This document shows, in pieces, positions 1 through 12,400 of a stretch of DNA of 64,000 nucleotides. Position 1 is the stretch's first letter. Every line of letters begins with the position of its first letter. The stretch is from Selenia dentaria. Its lineage: Eukaryota; Arthropoda; Insecta; Lepidoptera; Geometridae. The position numbers and the translations under genes were made by a program. The notes beneath the pieces are model-generated. The model had not been told where the DNA came from. It ran no database searches and was given only the letters and a program-made list of their open reading frames with translations. The stretch covers positions 31,383,374 through 31,447,373 of the forward strand of contig OU862875.1 of the NCBI GenBank assembly GCA_917880725.1. Reading direction: 5' to 3'.

Positions 1-394
1 GAGTGTGATTGTTGTGCGCCTGGGTTGGTTACGCACGGCCCCTCTCTACGCATTCAAGGTCATAGTTCTAGTTACGTGCCGCGTTCTGCAATGTATTTTG
101 CACAATACACGGTGTTCGGTTTTATTTTAACTACTTCTATAAAATTAAATGTTATAATTTTAAACATGGTGCATGTAACTGTCGCAAAACATCGGGAGCT
201 CCAAAAGCAACTAAATCGTGGTCGTGAGTACTACTAATAATTATAACTTAGGTAACAACCGCAAAAGTCTAAAAAATTATTTTACTTTAAACTAAATAAC
301 TGCGCTTTTTAAATATATATATATGATAATGTCAAGAAAAACATGAAGAGTTTTGAAAAAAGGAGTGATGCTAATTTCATCACAACACGCGGAA

Positions 395-660
395 TAAGCA
401 CGAGCTATCCGTACATGTAACGCGTCTCCACAGAATAAGTCATTATTTTATGGGACAATGTATACGATTCTGTAATAAACTTCCCAATGTTATCCGAGAT
501 TTGCCTATTAATAAGTTTACAATTACTATTAAAACTAAACTCTGTCAAAAAGGTTATTACAAAATTTGAGATTACTTGGAGGATAAAACAGCTTGTGATC
601 AGACACTCCAGGACCTATCTACTCGTGTACTAAGATGTCGAAGTGTAGCGTGTCTTACCT
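395..660 (+). mobile_element. Small fragment of the same LINE (3' end)
   Basis: Plus-strand sequence around 395-545 encodes the same ELSVHVTRLHRISH and MGQCIRF segments, followed by 3'UTR sequence (GGAGGATAAAACAGCTTG, ACTCGTGTACTAAGATGTC) that matches 60955-60983 and 61754-61790 in reverse complement. Confidence 0.75.
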
Positions 661-1210
661 ACCTAAGATACCATTTTTATGGTAAATTTTATAAGGCAAC
701 AAACTGGAGCTAAAAATAAATGAACATTTGCTAATTAAAAAAAATAAGTGGCCATATAAAAAAATAAGTAAAAAGACAAGTTTGTGTATTGAATAAAATC
801 GTCCCAGATTTTTAACTTCACAACCTATTATCTCGGAAACCACGTGACTAATTATGCTCACTATTTTTAATTCCTATTTAAAGTCAGTTACCTAATGTGT
901 GTACCAAATTTTAACAAAAACGGTTGCTATATAGCGCCGCAGCAAACTTGCCCCCTTTTTAGGAAAAGTACAAAATATCGCCGAAGACAAAAAATACATA
1001 ATTAATAAACACAGTAGAAACATGCATATCAAGTCTCTTAAAGATTGATGGTTGCAAATGTGACCTATACAGGAAGACCTAACAGATATACGGACACATG
1101 AAAGTCAATTTGGCCAGTTAAAACAGAGACGCTTCACTCGCTCGGTCAACTATGAAGCAAAAAACCGGTGTGTAATAACCCGTGCGCCGTGGACCGATTA
1201 TCTAACTTTT

Positions 1211-1422
1211 TCTACCGACTTCCAAAAAGGAGGCGGTACTCAACACGACTGTTTTTTGTTTGTTTGTTACCTCATGACTTTCGATAAGGTGAACCGATTC
1301 TTAAAATTCTGTTTTTGTTTGAAAGCTGGTGCTTTCCGTGTGGTCCAATTGCATCAAATTCGGTCCAGTTACACTCCAATAAATGATATTTAGCAAAGTA
1401 ATATAACGGAAGTCGGTATAAA
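1211..1422. mobile_element. MITE-like repeat with TACCGACTTCC ends
   Basis: Starts TACCGACTTCCAAAAAGGAG and ends GGAAGTCGGTA. Contains the shared blocks GAAAGCTGGTGCTTTCCGTG and ACACTCCAATAA. Family members are scattered through the window. Confidence 0.75.
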
Positions 1423-1448
1423 ATTTTTCAAATTGCACTTGTTATCCT

Positions 1449-1652
1449 ACTAATATTATAAATGTGAAAGTTTAGATGGATGGATCAATGCATGGATGTT
1501 TGTTGCTCTTTCACGCTCAAACGGCTGGGCCAATTTTGATGAAAGTTGGTATGGAGGTAGATAAGGCTTTGGATTGACACATAGGATACTTTTCATCATC
1601 ATCATCATTATCCAACACGACGCGGGTGAAACCGCAGATTGCAACTAGTTTA
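1449..1652 (+). repeat. Helitron-like repeat with (ATC)n tract
   Basis: TAATATTATAAATGTGAAAG start, CATCATCATCATTATCC tract, then GCGGGTGAAACCGCAG and AACTAGT. Related copies: 7420-7640 (-), 16118-16333 (+), 20750-20960 (-), 31010-31200, 54410-54600 (-), 55085-55230 (+). Confidence 0.7.
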
Positions 1653-2360
1653 ATATATTTTCTTTAATAACAAGGTCACGATGAATACTATTATACCAAT
1701 ATATAATCATAATAATATAACGAGTAAACTAATAACTTTTTCGCAGGTAGCGTTGTTCATTAGCATGTGTATTTGAAGGCTTTGAAAATAAGGTCGCCTA
1801 GCGCCGCCGCCGCGGCCGGCCGGCCACGGTCGCGGCCGCTCGAATCATTTAACGGCTATTGTTTGTATATCGGCTTTAACAACATTTTAATCTACCGTAA
1901 GATTGGTAATTAATATTCTAAATTACATGTAATAATTGTATAATTTTACACAATACATTTTTATATTGCGTGCACGTCAATTTGAGCATCGTTGTTTTTC
2001 TGCCCTTTGAATTTGATAGAGACAGTATGATGCCGATGCATATGTTGCACACTAAACGTATTTAGAAAGACGACTTGCAAGCGGCCTATGCAAGGGATTA
2101 AGTTGTTGTCTGATCGTTTGTCTTTGCTTGTGTTATTATTAATAGTATCCCATATTAGTTTTATGCGGAACCCTTACAATTGGATAGAATATAACGATAA
2201 GCACGCAAATATAATCCGCGGCACGTAACTTGAACTATGACCTTGAATGCACAGAACACGTGTTATGAGTCTCAATCGAGGTGAGATGTGAAGTGCCACG
2301 CAAGAGTCCGTGCGTAGCCGTAGCAACGCAGCGACCCTTGCTTCTAAACAATCACACTCC

Positions 2361-3200
2361 CCCTCTCACTGCCCGCGCACGCCCCGCGTGGCCCTGGAGT
2401 ACAATCATGCACAAAGGATTCAGTTCTTCGACATTTATTTATTTAGTCAAAACTTAGACGATCATAAAAACGAAAAATAAAACAAAATAACAACAAATCT
2501 ACGGTGTAATGTGCCTCGTGTTATAGAGTTAGTGAACGAAAAGTAAATGCAATGGGACCATGTGACTGGAAAAAGCTATGGGACAAGCTCAATAAAATCC
2601 AAGAAACTTACTTCAAAAGCGACCTTCATTTTATAATACAAATTGGAGATTCTGACAACAGTGGTTCTGAATTGGATTCTTCAAGTGACATAGATGTCAC
2701 TTACCAATTTATATATATAATAAATAAAGTCAAAACACCTTCTACATAATATATATATTTCGTAGAATGCCCACGAGTGAAACTGATTAAGAATGTAGGC
2801 ACATTCACTATTATTGTATTCAATTATTATTAGTATTCCTATAACCGTTCTATTCAATAATACCTAACGATCAGTTCCTACAACACTTTTGTTGGAGAAA
2901 TACGATGATTTGAAAGGAAATCCAAGATTTTATGAAATTTAGTTTTCTGTTAAACTTGCGTTTCATTTTTAACGACAGCGGAGTATCTATTACCTTTGTC
3001 CATAATTGCACCTGCGCGGACGTCCGCCATTTTATTTCAAGTTATGTGCCGATAGTTATACGTTCTTGTAAAATAATTTGTTCTTGTCAAAGATACAAAG
3101 ACAAGCATTTCCTTTCCAATGAGTCAGATTTACTGATTAGACTCAGTGTAAACTATAGCTACATACATTAGAACTAAAAACTGGAGTGGTTCAAACTTAC
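2361..3200. other. ACAP intron sequence, no gene recognised
   Basis: AT-rich. A 65-codon open frame at 2552-2749 (acidic Ser/Asp patch) has no recognisable relatives and is not called as a gene. Confidence 0.4.
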
Positions 3201-3454
3201 CTATATACCAGCCTATTGTCATACAGATAAAACCATCTCCGGTTCCACGTTTTGAAAGCATTAGACGTTCTTTTGAAAAGGTATCCTTGCATTCTCGGTA
3301 GGTTCTTCAAACATGGTGCGGTCAGTAACCCATCTTTGCAATCTCCCTCTTCGTTCTTACAACTCGGTAGTACTGTGTCCTTACTGTTAACTATTGTGTG
3401 TCGATTTTCCATCTCTTTGTCTAGTATCTTTGTGTCGCTCCGCATAGTTGTAAC
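3201..3454 (-). CDS. CenB1A: ACAP exon 7 (BAR-PH linker and PH domain start)
   Basis: 254 bp, acceptor CGCTTACAG, donor GTAAGT, ends in phase 2. The first 54 residues are a variable linker; then GYLFKRTSNAFKTWNRRWF begins the PH domain. The next exon is outside the window or not recognisable left of 3200. Confidence 0.93.
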
Positions 3455-6400
3455 CTGTAAGCGAAGTGTGTTTGTTAAAATACTTGTGATAGTAATTATT
3501 TATTCATAAAGGTGATGCGCGGGATGATTACGTATCAATAATTTAATTAGTTTATATTCACAGATAGTGGAACACGTTTTACCTATATATAGAACGAGCA
3601 ACGCGTCTATTTGTTGTCCAAAAAAAGGTATCCAGAAAATATACATCGAAGTATCATAACCCTTCAAGAGTCGTTATATTATAACAATGAAATTTCTATT
3701 GTGTCTGGCCGCATGACCTTTGATGGAATATACTAAATGGAAAAGAATATTAGTTCAATATGACAGAACGGATTTGGCAGAAATTATTAACATAGACAAA
3801 TGCTTCTGTTGGATTGTCATTACCTATGCGGCCGCGGGATGCAGTTAGTTATTACAGCAGTATTTTTCAAACTGTGGAAGCCGCGGGCAAAAGAAAACAG
3901 CAGCGATTCTTCTAGGTCCTTCGCTCGTGACCGCGATGTGGCAATGTTACCTACATGTATACCTAATACTTACATATAAAGCAGTATAGGTACCTACTTG
4001 ATTTATTAACTTTATAGGTCCCAGACAAAAAAATAATTATAAACGTAGTCTTTCAAACCGCTAACGTTTTGTTTGTTTACGGTCTATAGGAGGTCGCAAT
4101 AATGTTTTCCTGAAAAGGGGTTGCGTATTCAAAAATATTGAAAAACACTGACATACAGTATGTATTATATTGGGAAGCTATGTTATTTCTTCAATTATAT
4201 TTTAGTTTTCAATATTAATTAAAAATGCAAACGATTATTAGACTGGCACTACTACTATCTATAAATCTTAAATGTGTAATCTAACTAATATTATAAAGAG
4301 GAAAGATTTGTATGTATGTTTGTAACGAATTGGCTCAAAAAGTACTGGACCGATTTCAAAAATTCTTTCACGATTGGAAAGCTAGATTCATCCTGAGTAA
4401 CATAGGCTATATAAGATTCATCATCATCATCCATCACCGCGCGGGTGAAACTGCGGAGAGCAGCTAGTGTCTAATAATCTCCATAGGTCAAGGTAATCAA
4501 AGATACAAGTAAACAAGCCGAAGTTGAAATTTCCCATTGTATACACTTCCGTGCGAGCGGACATTATACTATTTTATTTGCTTTATGATTACAGAATTGT
4601 TAAGGCGGAAAGACATGCTAGTTTATCGGTGGTTCGGCTAAATTGTCGTAACTCACGATAGGACGAGTGTTGTACGAGTTAGATATGCATACCAAGTCAT
4701 TTGTCACGCTATGAGCCCGCCTATTCTGGCCATGAGCGCTTATAATGGAAATCCTTCTTGAAATTGTTTTTATTGTATACTTTGTCTAAATGACGCCATA
4801 TTAAAAATTAGGGGGAATGGTCTTTATTCGAAACTAGCTACTCTCCGCGGTTTCATGCGCGTGGTGATGGATGATGATGAATCTTATATAGCCTATGTTA
4901 CTCAGGGTGAATGTAGCTTTCCAATGGTGAAAGAATTTTTTAAATCTTTTAGTATTTTTTGAGCCAATTCGTTACAAACATACTTACATTCAAATCTTTC
5001 CTCTTTATAATATTAGTATAGATTAATGCAGATGCTAAGCATTAAACACCCCCAGAACTCCCCAGAACTCCACAGAACGAAGCTTATTCAAGATCTTGAC
5101 ATAATGGTAACACACAACCTATGAGATGTGATCGAGCAATGCAACTCAAACTGGGGACCGATTTCACTAACTAAATTGCAATCGAACCGTAGCTGAACGG
5201 TGACTTTTATACGTTTTCTTATTCTGTTATTGAAAAACAGTCCAGCTGCAGTTACGTTTCTATTGATGCCAGCCATCGATCAAACTAACAAAAGCAACGC
5301 TGACTCATATTCGTATATAGTAGCGTTTAGTGTATATATCAATGTATAGTAGTGATTAAGATGATGTTACGTTCTAATTAGGCTCTAGATAAAATAGAAT
5401 TGCTTTGTGAATAATGGTCGAACGAAACCGGAGTTGAACGAGTCAAACTGCAGTTGCAGCGGCATAGATTGTACGTTGTTAAATAGTAGAATTGGCTACC
5501 TGAACTCCTACATTGACTGTCAAACAGCGGGGTGGGGTGCGGGGAAGCGGATTGCGAGAGTCGGAGAGTGGCCATTGCTTATGTAGCTACTATATAGTAA
5601 ACATCTTGCCAAATAGTCACTCTGCAAGTTCAGAAATAGGAAATTACCTAACATTGTGAGAGACAGAGTAATGTTAGAGAGAAACAATCACATTCCTTGG
5701 ACGGGATTCCAACAATCCGTCAGACGCCATGACCACTAGGCCACAGAGACGAGGTCCGAGCATCGAATTTTAACTCTGTCTGATTTTAACCATGGGGAAG
5801 GAGCGACATCTATTGAACAGCTTGGATAATGCTGTCAACAGCATTATCCAACCGAAAGAAGAATTTTTCAAACACTTAACTTTCGTATTGATGTCTACTA
5901 CCTTTCATAATTTTTAACAGACTTCAAAAAGTTAGCTTACACATTTTTAACCAACTTCAAAGAAAGGAGGTTTTCTCAATTCGACCGTATATATGTTTTT
6001 TTATGTGTGTTCGAGAATAACTTTTGCGACTTAACTTAACCGATTTTGATGCTTCTTTTTTGTTTGATAGAGCATGCTACCGTGGTGGTCTCATATAAAT
6101 TTCATAAAATTCGGTCAAGCCGGTTTTGAGTTATACTTCAATAACTAAAAAGTGTTTCACCTATCTTGATATCAACATTGACGGTATATCCCGTAAGTAG
6201 CAAGGTCACTAAAAAGTGTGAAATAACTTGTCGAAGTCGAGTACAATGCACGCAATATTGTGATAATAGGTACTTTCGAGATATCATGTTACCGACTTCA
6301 ACAAGTTATTTTTAGTGTAGAAGTCGGTTTTATTTTTTGATAAAAAAATGTATAATGTAAGGAAAGTACCTCTTCAGCCGTGGTCTTCAAGAATGGCTCC

Positions 6401-9400
6401 AGGTCTTCCGACAGGTCAGCCCCTTGATGGTAGTAAGTGCAGCACGCTTGGAGATACGACAGGAACTGAAAGAGACCAAGCACACTTATTATATCCAAAA
6501 CACAAGGGGACCGCGCCGGTGTGTTTGCGAGTTTGCATACATTAAAATGTCGTATTTCTACTTTCTATCCAAAAGCAAAGCAGTATTTATGCGCTCCACG
6601 GTTTCACTCGCATGGTATAGTATTAGTATAAAAGTAGCCTTAGTTGCTTCTTAATATCAGCTATCTGTCAGTGGAAGTCCCGTTAAAATCGGTCCAGCTG
6701 TTTCAGAGATTAGCCGTAACAAACAGACAAAAATTATATTAGGTTTTTTTTATGCACGTACCGTATATATTTTCATATGCATTTAGTGAGAAGCTGTTAA
6801 TTTGGAATTACAAATAGACACTTCAATTTTATTTATCTGTATAGATATAGTAGATAATAGTAGATATAGTCGTAAAAAGTGTTTATTAAATTAAATGTTT
6901 TAAACGATTAAACTGTCCGCATCAGCCGCCTTATTGTCTAACTTGAATGAGAATGAAAAAGAATGAAATGTCACTTCATTCTCATTCCCATTGATGGTTC
7001 CAGCCAACCAGCTTGCAGGATTTCGTCTAGAATGGGATTGCCAAATATCAAAATGAAGCCCATTCCCGTTCTACGTAAAGATAGACAATAAAGCCGCAGG
7101 ATTACGCTATGACAAAAATTTATGAATGAAGGCGAGGTTTGCTGATTCGGACCGATTCGGATTAATTACCAAAACAGTGGTACTAGGAATCGAATACCCG
7201 CTTTTATAGCATACCAGATGCCCATGTTTATAGCAGTGGCAGCGGCGTATGCGAGCTCCAGTGTTGATCGAACCGGGTCGACGTATTCAAACTCTATCGG
7301 GAGTGTGTTGATAAATTACTTTAAAGTACCTAATTATACTAGATGTTTATGTGTGAAACCTCAACCCAACAAAGTAAATAAGTACAACATTTTATTGTAT
7401 GGTTAGTACATTATATACTAGCTGTGCTCTGCGGTTTCTACCGCGTGGTGATGGATGATGAGGATGATGTAAAGGTATCTAGCTAGGTAGGGTAAAGGCT
7501 ATATGTTATTCCAGCGCCTCATCTATCTACATACCAAATTTAATTAAAATTAAGGGAGTGGTTTTGCTTTATGAGTAATAAACATCAATAAATCCATACA
7601 TACAAAATTTCGCGTTTATAACATTAGTAGGTTATGGACTTTACTTGGACTTTTTAAATTTTGTTTGTTTGAGCGTTGATTAAATTGGGCATAGAGGTAG
7701 CAATCACCCTGGATTAATATATAGGTTTATTTTTATCGTCATCATCGTCATCGCGAGGGTAAACACCTGCGGGGCGCAACTGGTATGTATTATAATCCGA
7801 ATTCAACGCTCCGTGAATCCCAACGGGAGGTACATTTTCAGTGTTCGGATTAAAGTAGGACTACTGTAATATAATTTGTTCATTCTGAATACAGCCACGT
7901 AACAGAACACTCGTTGTTTCCCTTATTCTATAGTCCTGCCAGTCAAGAACTTTATATACACTATAGATGATGGGTCTGCGGCTTCGCTCGTACCACCCTC
8001 AGAGGCCGTAGTACAATCAATTTGGGGAAACGTATTCGTATCGTAAACGTCAATGCGTTACTCTTCGGCGTACAAACTGTGAGTTATCTATGTCACCGTT
8101 GCCCTAGATAAATGTCAGTTTGTACTGTTACACGTGAACGACACGTTAGGTTACACTTATACACGTTCATGCTAGGCCCACTGGTGTGCAATTCACAAAA
8201 ACCTACCCTTAGATACTTACAATTTAAAAGGCATCAACTGCCATAATTTCAACTTTATATCCCCGCGGTTTAGGCTCTGAATCAGTCATGTTAAGTAATC
8301 ACATTAATAATAACAATGTGAATGTTTCTATGGATATTTGATACTCAATCTCGCAAATATGGCTGAACTGAATTTTGTAGTGGAGATGGTGTACCCGGCG
8401 TTAACACATGGTCTACTTTTTACCCAGATTCAATAAGTAGTTCCGACGCGACGGATCGAATTCACTTTATTCTAAACGAACGAAGTAGCGAGCGAATACT
8501 ATAGTATACTACTATATACTATATAATATAGTGAGTAATCCCGTATTTCTAATAAAAAATAAGCATATTGTTGCTTACGATATAAAAAACCGTGGTATTC
8601 AAGGATAATGAGCTCCCACCGAGCAATATTATGAGGAGCTCATTATAAATGAATACAACGATTTTCACATCGTAAGTAACAATATGTTAATGTATAGTAG
8701 ATATCAGTTTGTAACCTAACCCAGTCCAACTCCAAAAACCATCCTCATCTCTTCCTAGCTCTTCCATAAGAAACACACCGAGAACAGCAACAGTCTGATA
8801 TCAATGCCAATCATTACAACACTACTTTAGCATTAGAATCATTTTATTAATATAAAAAAGTTATCTTCTTTAAATCAGGTATAAGTAAGGTATAAGCTTA
8901 TATCCAACTGCGAAAGTTGTTATGAAGCGTAGTTCGTTATCGATTTTTCCCCAGTTTATTAGCTCGGCGAGTTATAAATAAATACGTCGTAACTCTATTT
9001 ACGTAGTAAGCAACGTAACCGTAGTCGGCTTGTACTCTGTACGTATTGAGTCACCTCACATAAGTAGGTATTAAGTCATTTCCTTTACTGAGTGATGCAT
9101 AATCATATAAAAAGGTAAAAAGCGCTGAAGCGCTCGTAGCAGAGCTCGACTTGGCGATCTTAACCGATCAACAAGTTAAGCAACACTTGCTGCGGTCAGG
9201 ACTTGGATGGGTGACCGCTATCCGCAATGGGCCCGCGTGGTGGATTATGGCCCAACTCCTCTTTCTGAGAGGAAGGCTCGAGTCCCAGCAGTGGGAACAT
9301 AATGGGCTGATTATGATTATGACAGTAAAAAAATTAAAACCTTTAAGTTCGTGTACATTTGAAAATCGATAATTGTTTATAGAACTTTAAGCATTGCTAT

Positions 9401-12400
9401 GGCCATTTTAGCAGCATTTTCAAATTTTTTTATTATATAGGTATATATGCTTTAATGTGCTTCAAGTAAAACGAAACTTATAGAAAATAAAATAATTTCA
9501 TACATACTTGTAAAGAGCTGATTACATTGAAAATAACAACTCGAACACGGCGAACCTTTGTGCAACTGAAAACAGTCCACGATTGAATGAAAAATCTTGG
9601 CCACAAAAACGCTATTTCTTCAGACCGTCACAAGTAGCACAATCATTGTCTGAGTATTCACGCAAGCACACATTTAGTTATTTAAAACAGCTTAACACAG
9701 ATTTTTGACATAAATAAAACTACACAGTACCGTTTTCAGAGTCGAAATGTCGCGAAGACGTTTTCGAGACTCCGCGCAACCTTGCACGATAGCTTAGCTA
9801 ACAGTTGATTCGATGCGCCACAGCCTTCCAACACAGATTACCTAGCAGCGACTATGAAGCACTTCTCAATACCCAGTTTAAGTAATACTTAGTAAGGCGG
9901 ACCAGAAACATAGCTACGCTACAGGTTAAATCACAGTTAGAAGGACGCAACACGCTTTGAGATTAGAAACTTTGCACGCTGTGCGTCTTCCGTGGTTGTC
10001 CGAAAAGATTTGTTCAAATGATCGCACCTACATGCAGTGCCAGTGACTAACATCTATTGAAAGATACACTATCATTCGAGGATATGTATTAAGGCAATTC
10101 GCGTTATTTGAGCGTAAGCGATTATGATTGTGGGAATTTACTGATAGTGTTTAGATTAGTAGTTATAAGTAGATGTCATTCAAAGTAAAAGAATGTGTTG
10201 CTTTCCATTCGGTAGACGTAGTGCTTTGTGTACTTACCAACCATGTGCGAGTCATTACTACTCGTACGTTACGTAATTTGTCTCGCTACTATATGCGTTT
10301 TATTGTAAACAAAGAGTATACTTAAATTTAGAAAGAAAGTTTTCACACGTCCTCGCACGGGATTAGAGCCCGTGTCTTCCGACAGTCTGTGCCTGACGCC
10401 ATTACCATTAAGCCACAGAGGGATCCATCTGACCATAGAATTTAACTCTATGTATTTTTTTTTAGTTAGACGACCTCTATATATTTTTTTAGTTACTGTC
10501 GTATCGGGACGAAAGTACGTCTATTGTTAATCGTCTATAGCTTGACAAGCTTTGTTAAACAATAAGAAGTTTTTACAAATACATCTAAAAGATAATTAGC
10601 TAATACAGGCAACATGTATATTAAAACATTATTGTCCGTTTTCACCAACATTTTAGGTAACACCTAAGCCCAGTTAGGTAACACTTAGTAGTACAAAAAT
10701 GTTACCTAAGATGGCTTAGTTGTTACCTAAAATGTTGGTGAAAAAGGGCATATCTCTCTTATATATATGTTACATTCCCAAGGTGGCAATATCAATATCC
10801 CTACTAGAGCTTCTATCAATTAGTTGGGTAAATAGATGACCTGGTGGCACTGTGGACAAAATGTAGAGGTCTCACAAAGTACTCTTACAAAATCATTGAC
10901 CATTTAAAATACCTATTAGTAAAACTATAGTAAGATTGAAAAATAAAAGATATTGACTCAAAATTGTGAACCACCTCAGGCCATGTGCCACCTCACCCAA
11001 ATAAAATTAATATGTAAATCTAACCTGCAAACTCTGAAAACTCAATGTACGGGGGTATTGATATATAGTTATTTCATTTTGGATACCTACCTACTACCTA
11101 CTTCTGTACCTACTTATTAAGTTATTAAACTTTACTCTTGTTCATAATTAAAGTCAATTTTACCGTAACTTATATTCTCGCATGGCTTGACATTTGAGAC
11201 AGTTTAAAGCACTAACATTTACAATTTTACACAGATATTATAGATGGAATATAAACAAACAATTCAAGTTACCTACACTCAAAATAGATAATGTAAAATT
11301 TTTACAGTTAAACGTTGATTCTGTACCTAAACAATACAATATCAAGGTTTTCATCTAACACACTAATATAAATAAAACTCGTGACTCATAGTTTTTATAA
11401 TTAATATTCAAGATAGAAACAAACAATCGTGTTACGCACTTTACTTATTTACAAGCATATTTATAAACAGATAATTAAAAAAGCTGACATGAAATTTGAA
11501 CCCTATAAGCATCAAGCATAAGAATCACAATTCACATAATTATTATACAAGATTAAAAGAATAGACTTCTGATAATCATAATCTACACCGGCACGTTTCA
11601 AAGTATTTTGTACTCGTTCTGTACCGATAGTAACAAGTGCATGCGCACCGAAATTACATTTACATTTAAGTGCTTTGTCACAATAGAAAACATTTTAAAG
11701 TTAGTACGAATATAACAGGAAGTACGACAAGGTTATACTGCGAGACGGAATTATGTGTATAGCATGTGCACGTTTATTAAATTGCTTGTCCGACTACATT
11801 TGCCTTGAAGATGTAATTATTTGATGTGTTTATTGTTATACAGTAATTACGTTTAATACGCGCTTCGGCGAGCGTCGGTTGTAAACAGAACGTCGTCACC
11901 AGTATATTTCAATATGAGTAGAAACTAGAATCGACTTCGGTTCTCAAACGATGGTAATTCTGCAGTTAGTTAAGTGTAACCTATGTGGGATCCAATAATC
12001 TATCTATAATAAATAATAATAATACCGCGGCTTTGTGGCGAGCCGTCGGTGAGTGGCGACACCTCGGACCCTGATTCTCCCTGGGGCTAAATGAGACCCC
12101 TGACCCCCAGCTTGGCCGTCTGGGGGTGGAGACGCAAAAGCAAGTAACAAAAAGCTCCAAGGGTGGAAGTGTTAAAGGGCATAACGCCGGTAGTAGCGCT
12201 CTATAGAAACCGCAGCACACCTCTCGACACCCTTTAGCCATCAACACCAACGTTGCCCCTTTTGTCACCATTGATGGTGGCCCTTATGGGGGCCCGTTTA
12301 GTGGGTGGCAAGTCACCTGCCTAAATATTTTAAGATGAGACTGGAATTGGCAGGTGCCGTAGTCTCATCCATATCCATCTATTTTCCTTACATCTATAAG

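Larger units (their letters stand above)
30..2360. other. Left-edge non-coding region
   Basis: No gene seen. The end at 30-85 (CATTCAAGGTCATAGTTCTA) recurs inverted at 2217-2255, and GAGTGTGATTGTT at the window start recurs inverted near 2345, so an unidentified repeat occurs twice. A 55-bp very GC-rich patch is at 1797-1850. Confidence 0.5.

Noticed and set aside
2552..2749. 65-codon open frame with SGSELDSSSD patch
   Set aside because: Not recognisable; short; could be a transposon gene fragment but cannot be supported.
9153..9218. 5S rRNA gene
   Set aside because: Only the internal control region is conserved; the 5' third is missing and a LINE-type tail follows, so it is a SINE.
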